Of a DNA stretch of 64,000 bases, positions 24,069 through 36,146 are shown in pieces; position 1 is the stretch's first letter, and every line of letters begins with the position of its first letter. The stretch is from assembly GCF_029227915.1 (NCBI RefSeq), contig NC_079889.1:10912001-10976000 (forward strand), given 5' to 3'. Source of the stretch: Hydractinia symbiolongicarpus (taxonomy: Eukaryota; Cnidaria; Hydrozoa; Anthoathecata; Hydractiniidae). The notes beneath the pieces were generated by a model that had not been told where the DNA came from, searched no databases, and saw nothing but the letters and a program-made list of their open reading frames with translations. The position numbers and the translations under genes are program-made.

Positions 24069-27000
24069 ATGATTTGGAAAGTGCTAGGAGGCATCCTGTT
24101 AGTTAAATATGGTATCTCGTTGTCACAGTTTCTTTGTCTGATGATGAGGTTATATGTACTACCAAGATTTGGCATGAAATTAGACTTAAAGAAGTATGGA
24201 AAATGGGCAGGTATATTTAATAATTCAATTTAAAGATTGTACTTTTTTCTGCAAAATTTTACCACTGTATGGGACATAACCTTAACGGTAGCATTCACAA
24301 TGGCAAAAGCTGAATGTTTTTACCTCTTTCCACTTCATCATTGAATAGATGCTTAATGATTTTATGTTGATAGTGAGAAATAAAGACCAGTACTAAAAGT
24401 ACAAACCTAACTCGCAGCTTCTGTGCCCCTTAGCTTTACTTGAATGTAGGCAAAGTAAACTAAGTCTGTACTTTTGACCATTAGCAGGGCTTGAAATCCA
24501 ACCCATTTCAGGCGAGTCTGTTCAGACTCACGTCAAATACTTTGCGCAAGTTCACTGAGTCTTTTTAGACTCCCGTAAAAATTAGTAAGAAGCGTTTAAT
24601 TTTTTTAATGTTATTTTTTTACTTCATGTTTTACAAAATCACATGATTAAACATATTTAAAATAATATTTTTTACACATGGAAATACAGCATTTAACCTA
24701 AATAAATTTAGTTCAAGGAATAAATAGAACATTTAGTAAATAAAGTAAATTAAAAATGCACAAAAAAGTATCCTTGAAAAAATCTAATTAGCTAAGCTTT
24801 ATTCTAAACTTTTTAGGAGAATCCGTTTGGACTCCCATAACCCTGACTTACGCAAGTCTCAGCGTGAATATATGCTATATTTTTATAACCACGTGTTGTT
24901 TTGAGTAAAAAACGCAAAGTTTTTTAGAGCTGAATAAGAGCTTCGCAATGATATTTTTTTCAACGAACAAAAAGTTTACCGAGGGGAGTGTTCGACAAAA
25001 TGAGCTGGAAGGGTAAATTTTTGTATATAATTTTTTTTCTACTTTTTGGATTTTTTTTTTTGAAAATAATTTAACATTATTCTAGATATAATTTATTTGG
25101 CTTTCAGAATATATATATTTGCTAGGGTTAATATAGCGAGCAGAGGGGATATTTTAAATATACTGAGTATGTATCTTAGGCGGTTACTGTCTTCTTGAAT
25201 GAAATGAATTTTTTTTGTTTTATTTTAGTGGTAACTGGAGCAACAGATGGCATTGGAAAAGCTATTGCTCTACAGGTTAGTGTGTTTGAAAAAAATATAA
25301 TATATATTCAAAGAGAATTTACAAACATATTCAGAGGATTGCATATCAGAGACATATGTTGCCAATTCAACTAAAATTTGTAAAATTACAGAAGTGTTTC
25401 TACTAAGAAGTTTATTTTTTGTTTCAGCGTTTAGTCTTTTTTGATGTTGCTTGATATGTTACTTTAAAATGTTACAGCTTGCTAAACGTGGACTTTGTGT
25501 GGTGTTGATTGGTCGATCTGAAGACAAGTTAAAACAAGTGGCAGAACAAGTTGGTAAAAACTATTTTGCTTACTTTGACTGTGTTTATTGCTAAATGAGA
25601 GTATGAGTACGGGGTGTTATCCAGCTTTTTTCAGAAGCTGTTAAGCAGCTATTTCCAAATTATAAGTTATCCTGCCATATTGAATCCAAAATATTTAGCC
25701 CATTCATAAAAGTTTTTATAAATAGGGTTTTATTAGTACCTCAAACCACCTTGATTAATTTGTTATTTGGGATTCAACTACTGCTATTTTAGATTTTGGG
25801 ATTACAAAAATTCTTGATGCGGTCAGCAATTTTTTGCAAACATGTTTTTTTTTTAAGTTGAATCTTTGACTTACAAAAGTTTAGCCATTTGGTGAAGATT
25901 TTATATTCTGGGGTCTGTTTAATGAATCAGACCTATATTTATAGTATTGACAGAAAAGATTCGCCTATTTCTTGAGCATAAAATTTCCTCCCAAACCTTC
26001 CAAAAAAATTTTTGTTTACATAAAGGGTAATGTAACTTTCAGGAGTGTCTCACTTTTATTGTACAGCCATATTAACTGATTTTGTTTTCTAATGGTCTTT
26101 GTGTTTTTTAGAATCCTATACAGAAGTAAAAACTATTAAGTACGACTTTAATAACACAGATGAATATGATGAAATTGCGAAAGAGTTAAAAGATCTTGAG
26201 ATTGGCGTTTTAGGTAAGACTATACTTTTATTCCTGTGGAAAAATCAACTAAAATTTACCTTTCAAATTTGCCCACTATTAATCACAGCTGCCATTTTTG
26301 ACTTACCGTATTTTTCTGTATATAACTACACATCGTATAACCTGCAACCGAGCTTTTTAAGTGAACTAAAAAACCCAGCACCTTTATATAACTCACAGTG
26401 GGTGTGTTTTTACTTACCTCCATCTTGAAAACCAGCAGAATATAAGTAAAAAAACTTTTATAGTGGAAAACAATGTGCTGTGTTTGTGTTAAAAAAAACT
26501 TAACTTCCTGGCATTAGTAAGTGTATTTACTTTGAATTTCACAATAAATGACAAAAAATAATAAAACTGATCATATAACCACATTCCAACCAGCACCCAC
26601 ATTGGAAATCAAAAAAATTGGCTCATAACCCGTGGGTTATATCTTGGAAAATACTACCAACAATACCTGGTTTCACTGTAAAATATTTAACAGAGCTTCT
26701 AGAAATTTCCAAAACTATTTTCGATTTAAATGTACTTATGCAGGGAACTTATACAACTGTACCTCTATTGAAGTGCATAAGAATATTTTCCAAATTATTA
26801 CCAGAGTTTTTGTTATCGTATGTGTCTTGCATATTGAGCTAGTGAAGAAAAGCAGGTATTATTGTTGTCAGAATGTGAAAAAAATGCAAAAATTTCATCC
26901 ATGAACTCTTGATGATGACGAACGTTTCCATTTATTTATTTATTTATTTAAAAATATTTATACAGGATGAGGACTTCAGTAATTTGCAAATATATACATA

Positions 27001-30000
27001 AATACAAAAAAACTGCTATCAATGTCTGTCCTGTCTGAGAATAAAAATGCAAAAAAGCAGTAAAAATAGTAAAAACGATAAAAACAAACAAAAATTGATC
27101 AACTAGAAATGCAACAGTATGCATACAAGGTGAGAAGTGACTTCATGTGGGAGCTAAAGAAGACATAGGCATAGTTCAAAACATTAATCCCACTTAGCTA
27201 AACTTGGAGCAGACTGGACGGCACAGTGACTAAGATAGCCGCTGAGAGTGCACATCGCCCAATAGCTGGTATCGTCTGTTAAGAGAAGTACCCTCTGAGC
27301 GCCTTCATAAAAAGAGACATTTTATCGATTTTTCGAATTTCAAGTGGCAGTGAATTATACAGTTTACCCCCTGCAAAATAGAAACTCTGCTGGGCGATTT
27401 CTAGTTTGACCCGAGGTAACCTGACAATGCAGCCGTTATTTCATGTGTTATTGTCATGTTGTTGGCTGACAAAATAATTGTCAAAATGTTCAGATGTTAG
27501 ATCATTTAGTAGACACTTTTTAACGAGTACACAAATATTACCGTTGACGAGTTCTGTGATGGATGGAATATTATCACTACGGACAATCTTTCTAGCACGG
27601 TTCTCAAGCGATTTTAATTTGTTGAGCTGTGTATTTGTGATAGGTATTCTCAATGCACTACTATAAGTAATTAAAGGTACAATCATCATCAAGAAAACAT
27701 TGTGTGCGGCTTCAGCGGTAAGGCACGGTCGTAATCTTTGTAGTAGGCGTAAACGGCTGCTGGCGCTTTTATATGATCGGTCGAAGTTGTCATTAAGCAT
27801 TAACTTGCTGTCGATTACTGTTCCCAGATACTTATACTGAGAAACGAAATTTATCGGATTTTCTTGATATACAACTTGTAGAGCCTTGTCATGTGCTTTC
27901 AAGCGTTTAGTCGTTCCGAACAACATGACTTCTGTTTTCCCTTTTTTTAAATTTATAATTAACTCATTTTCACGGAAATATACTGATAGTCTCTCAAGGT
28001 CTTGATTGAGAAGTTGTTTAATTCTAGTAACATCTTTATGAGCAACGTATATGACGGTGTCATCTGCGTACATTATAACTTTAGAATTTGAGATATGGTC
28101 TACAAAATCATCATAAAAAATTATAAAAAGCAGTGGTCACAAAATGGAACCTTGTGGAACACCGCAGTAAATTGGCTCGTAGCTAGATCGAATATTGTTA
28201 ATGTCTACTAACTGACTTCGATTAAATAAGTATTCGTTTTGATTTACAAATAATTATTTGCTTATCATTTTTTGTTTAGTAAACAATGTTGGGATCAGTT
28301 ATGATCATCCAGATTTTTATCTTAATTATTCTGCTGAGGTGAGTTTTTCGTGATATAAAATCAGCACACTGTAAAAATGACAACGTTAGAACTTTAGAGA
28401 GTGAGATAACCTATAATTTTTCCTCTGTTTTACTGCCTAAGGTAGTTTTCCGACAGGTTTATCAACTAGTAAATAACTGATGTTATTTGAATCAAGGATG
28501 AGGGCTATCAAGGCTTTCGTTGTTTGAGCTGCGTTCAATTATAATTTTTATTTGATTTATAATTAATGAAGGCAATAATTAGGACAAGCACATACTTTTC
28601 TTGTTATGTTATGTCTGACTTGTCAGCAGTCAAAAAATTTTCACATATGCAATAAACAATAAATTGCTGTTCTTTCTGGTCGAAATCCATGTTAATCTAG
28701 GTGGCTTGGTAAAATGTTAGACTAAAACAAAATTATATTACTTTTGTGAAAAATGACAAATGTGAAAGGTATAACTTGATTAAATTAAGAACAACTGGAT
28801 TGATCATTTTAATCTTGCTGGGTTTCTTTGTGTGGTTATCTGTATTTTGTTTCGTTTTGTCTTTATTTAGTTCTTTGATTCCATGATAAACATCAACGTT
28901 ACATCTGTTTTGAAGGTAACATTTTATTAATACCATGAACTAAATAATGCTTCTCTAGTGGATGAAAAGTGCAGACGTTGGTTTCATTGATAACAATAAC
29001 AAAAGATTATGTACTCTAAACCTTTACTACTACAGTGGCATCAACATTGGTCTTACCTTAGATTAAACTCCCTAAATTTAACAAACAGTGGTGGTACTGT
29101 CGTTCAATGAGGGTCCTAGGAATGGGGCTCTAGTGCATCTAAAGCTCCATGTAAACTACTGAAGCCGTACAAGCAACAGCTCAACTAGATAACTCCCCAA
29201 AATATTGGCCTTGCTGAACCTTAAGCAGAAAGGATCGATTTACATTTTTATAGTGTTTGGTATGATTTGGCCAGAGATTAAATCCAAGACATTCCACGCT
29301 GGAAGCAAACACTCTGTCACAAGACCAAAATAAAAAAAACGAACTGTTAAGAATTTTTTTTTTTGGTGCAGAAAGAACTAAATGCGGGAAATACAGTCCT
29401 AATTTTTGTATCACTTTTTATCGCACTGCATTGGATTTGTTTAGATGTCAAGAATGGTGCTTGATAAAATGGTGAAAAGGTGATGGTAACATTACTTTGT
29501 TTTGCAATTATAATAAACTAAATATCACAAAAAGTAACGTCCAAGGTCTTTCCTACGTTTACTTTTTGGCATTATTATTATTATTTAAAGTTTGCGACTT
29601 TTTAAAATGGCAAACACACTATCGATTTCAAAAAGCAGCCATTAAGATCCTGTAAAGATGTCTGCTACAGTGTGAAATTTGTATACAATAATGAATATGA
29701 CTAGTGATTAAAGAAAATTCTTTTAGTCAAAATTTACAAGGGGTGAAAAATAGACATGTTAAATAAGTCGTGCAAATTAAGCGCTTCTAAAGTGGCTTCT
29801 AAAGTGGTTACTTGTATGTTTTCTATACTTGTTATTGTAGGGGTAAAGGTGGAGTTCTCTTGCATATTTCATCTGCGTCTGGTCTTCTTCCTGTTCCTTT
29901 TCTATCAGTTTATGCATCCAGTAAGGTAAGAACAGTTCTGTTGTTAGTCTTTCTTCTCATTGTTATTCTGACTGCATTGATGTCTTTATATCATTTGTTT

Positions 30001-30756
30001 GTTTGTTTTATTTCTTGAAATTGTTTTACTGTTGTTCTTTTTTTTACTTGTTTTTATTATTTTTTTGTTGCTACCATGCAAAAGGTATCTTTATCGGTCT
30101 GTTAATTTCCTGAATGTAATTTGCTGCTATTTTGAATTTTAGTCCTTTGTTGATTTTTTTGGTCAAAGTTTAGCGGCGGAATATGCAAGTAATGGAATTA
30201 TTAGTCAGGTTAGTTGTGCCATTTTAACTTTGTAATATCTTTTTGAAATCATGTGTAAAATTTGTCATTATAACCAATATAATTTTTGTTACAAACTGTA
30301 ATATATAACATAACATGTAATACAATATAGTGGCTGCTAAAAAAAAAGCACCAAGAATAATGTAAATTAAATTACAGGTGTGACAACTAAAATATTAAGC
30401 ATTCTTGATCTTCTGATGTGCATCAATCTCTTGCGAAATAGTCATTAGCCAATTGTTATTATACTTTTTTCTGTTTTTAGGTGGCAACACCATTCTTTGT
30501 TGCTACTAAATTGTCAAAGTTACGCCCCAACGGTACAAGCATACCCAGTGCCGATACTTATGCCAGGCAAGTACTAAATGCCATAGGTGTAAGCCCCTCA
30601 ATTACTGGCCACTGGGCACATGAGTTGCAGAAGTATATTCAGTTTATGTTGCCTGAGTTCATAGTAAAACAGAAAACATATAAGTTGATGGATGGTTTTC
30701 GCAGGCGATGGTTACGCAAACAGCAAGAGAAAGAAAAAGAAAGCAAAGATGATTAA
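24069..30756 (+). CDS. HSD17B12: Very-long-chain 3-oxoacyl-CoA reductase / 17-beta-hydroxysteroid dehydrogenase 12-like
   Basis: Ten exons (24069-24210, 25229-25275, 25478-25553, 26112-26213, 28280-28338, 28871-28915, 29445-29479, 29841-29925, 30143-30208, 30481-30756) join in phase into 310 residues, about the family's usual length. A hydrophobic N-terminal segment (residues about 4-30) anchors it in the ER. The Rossmann SDR signature TGATDGIG is at 50-57, NNVG at 124-127, and the catalytic Ser180, Tyr193 and Lys197 lie in HISSASG and VYASSK. FVATKL follows as in human HSD17B12. The lysine-rich C-terminus (KEKESKDD) resembles the animal protein's basic tail. The enzyme carries out the NADPH-dependent second step of fatty-acid elongation, reducing 3-ketoacyl-CoA. 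An AATAAA lies at 30887-30892. Intron 4 contains an inverted dead LINE. HSDL1 or a HSD17B3-like paralogue are less likely alternatives. Confidence 0.93.
26930..28253 (-). mobile_element. Inactive CR1/Jockey-like LINE, 5'-truncated, in intron 4 of the HSD17B12-like gene
   Basis: On the minus strand an open frame at 27441-28073 starts at the reverse-transcriptase catalytic motif (IMYADDTVIYVAH) and continues through the palm and thumb (NLKKGKTEVMLFG, YKYLGTVIDSKL) to the end of the polyprotein. Upstream the same frame shows YCGVPQGSIL then a TGA stop and PLLFIIFYDDF, so a glycine codon of the conserved GSILGPLLF motif is now a stop. The 3' end at 26930-26955 carries an ATTT repeat tail (seen as AAAT on the minus strand), typical of CR1/L2-type elements. 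The endonuclease domain is absent. It is antisense to the host gene. Confidence 0.88.
29095..29325 (-). repeat. tRNA-derived SINE, family A, copy 3
   Basis: It shares 'tcaatgagggtcct', 'tagtgcatctaaagctcc', 'caacagctcaact' and the minus-strand head CTTGTGACAGAGTGTTTGC with the other family A copies. The B box is mutated (TTGGATTTAATC). It lies in intron 6 of the HSD17B12-like gene. Confidence 0.65.
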
Positions 30757-31609
30757 TGTTGAATGTTTTTGGTTTGTGAAATTTATTTGTTTCTAGTTCT
30801 TCGAATATTTGTCTATGAAGATGTATAAGCGTGACTTAATCTCGCTTCTTATTCATTTTTTGTCATATTAGTATTTTATTCTTATAAATAAATATTAGTA
30901 TGATATATAAATGATATATAAATAAACTTATTTTACCTGGAAATAGGATTAATTTCGAAAATACAAAACATTTGTTGATCTTTATTTTTATAAATGATTG
31001 TTTTATCTACCTTTATTGGTCTATATCTTATTGACAAAATGGAGACAACACAATTTTTGTTGTTTGGAATGCAAAGTAAAACCTATGTAAAAAAAGTAGA
31101 TTTATTACAGAAGATTTTGGTTTTGAATCAATTTCTGTTTTCTTAGTGTTACACCTATTATTTGCATCAATTGTTTAATTTTTAAACATTAATTTTGTCT
31201 TTGCGAAAATTTTAAGAAACGTCACTTCACGAAAATAAATCTGCGCTAAAATTAATTCTAAAAAAATTGTAGGTGTTAAAGAAAATGATCTGTCGGATAT
31301 GAGCATGTTCATTAAAGGCTGCTCCAATAAACAGGCCTAAAAGATTAAAATTTGAAAGGTACTAGTAGATCCGCAGCAATAATTCTTTACAAAAAGCTTA
31401 TAAAATGATTCTTTGACAAAAAAATCTTCAGCTACTGATTCGTGAATATTTAATTGCTTAAAATGCATTTTTTTTGACCTTGCAAAAAAGAATTTAAAGT
31501 CAGATAGTACTTATACTCTATTTTACCTCCATCCTAGACAATAAAACTTAAAGTCTTCATTATCCTTTGTTTGCTTATTTCCATATATAAATTAAAAAAT
31601 AATATAGAT
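30757..31609. other. Intergenic stretch, 3' UTR of the HSD17B12-like gene and GNAT promoter side
   Basis: AATAAA at 30887-30892 and a second 'aataaac' about 30 bp on probably end the upstream transcript. The rest is AT-rich with no recognised element; the downstream GNAT core promoter is not identifiable. Confidence 0.5.
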
Positions 31610-33525
31610 ATGAACTTAGAAGAAACAGAATTACATTCTGACCGGTTGATTTTAAAACGAACCAACCCTCAACTCCATGCAAAGGAGATCAATGCAGTAG
31701 TGTGTGATTCCATTGAAACTCTGTCACCGTGGCTCCCGTGGGCAAAAGAGAAGCCAACTGTAGAAGTAAGATTTTTGTTTAAAAATTTCTTGTTGGTAAG
31801 AGTAACCCTATTTTACCCGTTCAAATAGATGGATTTTTCCGTCAGTGTATTATCAATACGAACGTTCTTTTTTATTTCCTGAAAATATAGGCCTTTAGGC
31901 ACACAGAAACAGTTGTATTTAATTTCTTAATTTGTTGATTCAGCGGGAATACTTATTTAAAAATATGCAATAAAGAAGAAAATAAGTAGCTTTCATTTAG
32001 CTTTCTGTTATAATTTTACATTAAATTCTTTTTAAAACAAACCTTGGGTTGTTTGTATCAAGAGGATGTGGAAAACTTTTGTTTTTTTTTTATATTTTTC
32101 TCACAATAGGCTTTTCTTTGTTTTGAAAGAAATCTCATTACCTGATGCTGCATCTAGCTGCTGTCAAAAAATTTTTTTTCACACCACTTTAAAGCTGTAT
32201 GATTTACAAAGCTTGTGTTAAAATTTTAAGAGAAACGAAAATGCTATCAGAAGTTAGAGCTCTTGGGGTGAGGCACTATGGAGATTGGAGTTAATTTTTG
32301 TTGTTGTTATTAACGTTTCTCTTTATTAATTACGTCATTTCTTTCTGTACAATTTTCTAAAAATGTAGACTAAAGCTATATTTGGTAGATTTGATTATTC
32401 ATGAAATTTAATATAAAAGAGAACTGACGATTGATAACAAGTTGTGCTTAAAATATTCATTAAAATGTGAAAATAAAATGTGTAAAATATTTTAAATTTG
32501 CGAGCTTTGCTTCTTGAGGTTCCTAACGTCGCCGTTATGACAGTGTCGATTAGGACTTTCTGTTCAGTAAAATACTAACTTGTTTGATGTATATCCGTGG
32601 GGATGTAAAGAACCGCATTCTAAAAGAACAAAGTGAGGGAATGCTGAACAGGAAAAACTGCATCTCCTGTGATTCTGTAAAAAGTAATTTTATTTATCTG
32701 TTTTAAAATTTTTTTTAGAATAAAATAATGTTTTACTGTCATAAAAAACTTAAAAGGCCTGGAACAGGCGAATGAGTGTTATTTTGGCAAACAAAAAAAT
32801 TATGTTTATTAATTCACCTTTTATTATCTATGCATTGATAACGTTTAAATGTACATCCCTTAACAGTCTAACATTACTGATGACAGAAAATGTCAAAATT
32901 TGCTAATGTTTAAATATGACATAATTTATGCAACATAATTAAGTATGTGAAGATCTTGAGAACAAAAAGCTTTTTAAAAGGCTTTTTTTACCTTGGGTTC
33001 CCTTTAAGTGTAAACAACACTGAAATATCTTCTTTCTTTTGTAAGTTGCTATGCATTTTTATTGTGCGCAAATTTATATAGTGGAAGTAAAAAGTTGATA
33101 CATGGAAAAATCCTATATTGCAGGAAACTCGAAAGGGACTTGAACGAGTATGCGCAGACAGTTGCCATTATGCATTCCGATTATACTTAAAACCAAATAT
33201 GGATTTAATTGGCATGACAGGGATTATGTTAATGGAAAATGACAATAAAAATGGTAGTTCAAGCTATGAAATTGGATATTGGATTCACAAGAACTATGTT
33301 AGAAAGGGATACATTTCTGAAGCTGTTTCATGTGTGTTGACATTTGCTGTTGACTGTTTACATGCGGACCTGTTTAAAATAGTTTGTAATGAAAAAAATA
33401 TTGCCAGTCAGAAAGTAGCTGCAAAACTTGGTTTTTCAATGTTTGGCACTCGTAGAGACTCATCTTCGTTGCGACCAGAATGGGGTGAATACACTGTAGT
33501 GATTTATCAAAAGCATGTCAGATGA
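31610..33525 (+). CDS. RimJ/RimL-like GNAT N-acetyltransferase, tandem copy 1
   Basis: Two exons, 31610-31765 (52 codons) and 33124-33525, meet at a phase 0 GT/AG intron and give 185 residues. The start MNLEE was chosen because it aligns exactly with MNFEE of the neighbour, and both first exons are 52 codons. Order of features: SDRLILKRTNPQLH (the RxLxLR strand of Acetyltransf_3), LSPWLPWA, YEIGYWIHKNYVRKGYISEA and NEKNIASQKVAAKLGF. This is the RimL pattern: EIGYWI, a RxxGxx pyrophosphate-binding loop (RKGYIS), and N..S..VA.KLGF. Such enzymes move acetyl from acetyl-CoA to an amine, classically the N-terminus of a ribosomal protein or a small amine; the substrate here is unknown. AATAAA at 33570-33575, 45 bp after the stop. 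No signal peptide, so cytosolic. Confidence 0.9.
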
Positions 33526-34639
33526 GTGGATCAGATACTTTTTAAAAATGACAAGAATAGTGGTAGATAAATAAACACAGGAAAAAATCTTTAAAAATAT
33601 TTTAAAGGCATACGTTCGTTGTAATATTATTACAACATACATGAACAAAATATAATGAAATAGGACAGGTAATTTGGAGTTGACTTAGGATCTTAGGTTA
33701 TTTCAATTAATTTATACCCTTAAAACATGCTAATTGCTGGTCATGTTTGAAAAATCAGGCAAAAACTGCCTTTGTTTCATTAATTTTGTCCACAATTGTA
33801 GTTAAAACAAATCTTTCGATTCTGAAGAATATTTAAATGTATGCTTATAATTTTTTCGTTATTATGGTATTTTTTACATGGTAGAATGAAATGTCAATGA
33901 AAAATATATGATTTACCTATTTTTTTATTACTATATGTTCAGGCTTTTTACTCTCTTTGAACTTCAACCTCGACACTTTTTCCCACATGTAGTTCCCAGT
34001 GCATGAAGTAAGTAACAAGAAATTTTACCATTTTTGGAATTCCTTCTTTGAAACTGGCTCTTTCTTCCCACTAACTGTAACTGTGTAACATACATTACCA
34101 CCAGAGATATGCATAGCATTGCTCTAACTTGCTTGCCTGTCACACAAGCCAGTTTACCGTCAGTAGATGACTTATAATAAGGCTACTATTTTTCAAACGA
34201 TATGTCTATTGTTTTAACAAAGAAATAATGATCAGTTTGGTAAACACAGCACTAAGTAATATGGCAAAAAAACTCAAAAAAAGTAATTTTCCCTAATAAC
34301 TTTTGCAGTACCCAGATTAAGATTCATTCGCACTAATCAATTTAGGCCAATTCTTATGAATTCCAGATTATTTTATTATTTTTCACCATGGAGCTGAATT
34401 TCCATTTAACAGGGAAACAAAACAGTTAAAAAAAATACTAAAATCTGATTTGCTATCTGCTAATTATTCTTTTTTTCATAATTTTTCCATTCATCTCTGC
34501 ACGAAAAATTGAAATGATTTTAACTTTCAGTTCAGATAGAATTCCCATTTATCCGTTCCAATCTGTTTTATTTCTTTTTTAAGTGGAAATTCACCTTCAA
34601 GGTAAATTATTAGAGAAATATATAGAAGATAACAGAAAG
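33526..34639. other. Spacer between the two GNAT genes
   Basis: It holds the poly(A) signal of copy 1, a SINE body (34050-34172) and AT-rich sequence. No extra GNAT exon was found. Confidence 0.6.
34050..34172 (-). repeat. SINE family B body, head missing
   Basis: It aligns with 53008-53160: 'ggctctttc', 'actgtaact', CCAGAGATATGCATAGCATT, 'taacttgcttgcctg', 'cagtagatg'. The tRNA-like head seen in the other copy is absent here. Confidence 0.7.
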
Positions 34640-36146
34640 ATGAATTTTGAGGAAGTGACTTTGTCCTCTGATAGATTGGTGCTTAGAAGAGCTAACGCTG
34701 ACCTGCACGCTGAAGAAATCAACGCTGTTGTTTGTGATACTATTGACACGCTGTCGCCATGGATAACATGGGCTAACAAGAAACCAATTCTAACAGTAAG
34801 TTTCGAATTTTTTGCAAATGTAGTAAGTTATCAGGTAAGATAAAAATTTATTTTTTCACTGTTTTAAAATATAACTTTTAAAGGTATAACCTTCTTGGTT
34901 CTTTAGTTGTCTTTCATTTTGATTAAATAACAAATTATATAATTAATACGTGCAATAAATATTGTAGTATATTTAATAAAGCATTAGGGAAAATTTCATG
35001 TAAACGTTTGTTCCTTAAAAGATATTTAATCTCTATAATATCAGCCATTTGTAACAGTGGTAATCATGCACGAAATCTTGAAGCTAAAAATAAATGCAAA
35101 ATAGTTTTGTCAACTTTGCTGTTACGTAAAAACTCCTGTGGAATTTCCACGGGCTTACAATTATGTAAACTTAAGACACATGAGGATAACCAGAAAATAG
35201 CAAAGCTAGTACAAGCTATGGTTGCCTTTAAAGGGGAGAGGATGAAGAAAGTGTTAAAGAAAGGTGAAAGTTTAAAAAAAATAAAAAAAATACGAGGCCA
35301 GACCAAGAATTTAAATATCAGTTATAATAATGGTAGAAACTATAAACGCAAAGAAGAGGATTATAAAACATGCAGATATGTGACATCACAACACACACAG
35401 ACAGTATAAGAGTATCATTGGAAAGCCTAACCTTTCTGGAATAAAAAGTCCTAGAAATTTTTTTGTTGTTGTTCGAATTGTTACATTCGTCACAATGGAA
35501 TTGCCCATAATTTGGAAAAAAAAGCCAACTGGTAGCTTTGTGGTTCGCCTATAGCAGCAGAGGCAGTAGGCACAAAATTCCATTTTAACTCAATTCTTTG
35601 CATGAAAAAAAAATTATCTTGGCTTTATCTTGTATTTTCTTGTATTTTATAACTTATATAATATAATAACACTGTTAGTACAAGTATCTTTTTTTCAAAG
35701 CAAAGAGAAATGTTGAATAATTTTCTGTATTTCCTTTAGTTTTAAATAACTCATATTTTTAGGATAAAACACATGGTTCATTACGATACTGTAAAGACAT
35801 GTCCCACTTTAATTTTCGTGTATATCTTAAGTCAGAAGCAAAGATGATTGGAATGGCAGGAGCTTATTTCGTGCCACAGGAAATAAATACATACGAAATT
35901 GGATATTTCATACATAAAAATTATACACAACGAGATTATGCAGTTGAAGCTGTTAGATGTGTTATTGATTTTGCTAAAAACGTGTTAAAGACGTGTAAGT
36001 TTCAGTTGTGTTGTAATAAGAACAATATCGGCAGTCGAAAAGTTGCAGAAAAATTAGGTTTTCGTTTGTTGAGGGAAGAAGTAAATACATATTCTTCAAG
36101 ACCTGACTGGGGAGAGTGTAGAGATTGCTGGTATCAAAGAGAGTAA
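34640..36146 (+). CDS. RimJ/RimL-like GNAT N-acetyltransferase, tandem copy 2 (altered cofactor loop)
   Basis: Two exons, 34640-34795 (52 codons) and 35763-36146, give 179 residues. The intron position and phase equal those of copy 1, about 1.1 kb upstream, so this is a tandem duplicate. SDRLVLRRANADLH, INAVVCDTIDTLSPW, YEIGYFIHKNYT and GSRKVAEKLGF line up with copy 1. The loop that binds the acetyl-CoA pyrophosphate reads QRDYAV instead of RKGYIS: Asp replaces the usual glycine of the (Q/R)xxGx(G/A) motif. The second exon also begins with an unrelated, shorter segment (DKTHGSLRYCKDMS). Activity may be reduced or changed; the frame is fully open, so it is not an obvious pseudogene. AATAAA at 36254-36259. 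The substrate is unknown. Confidence 0.88.

Noticed and set aside
26099-26428. 109-codon frame read as an independent small gene
   Set aside because: Its first part is exon 4 of the HSD17B12-like gene (26112-26213); the rest is intron read-through.
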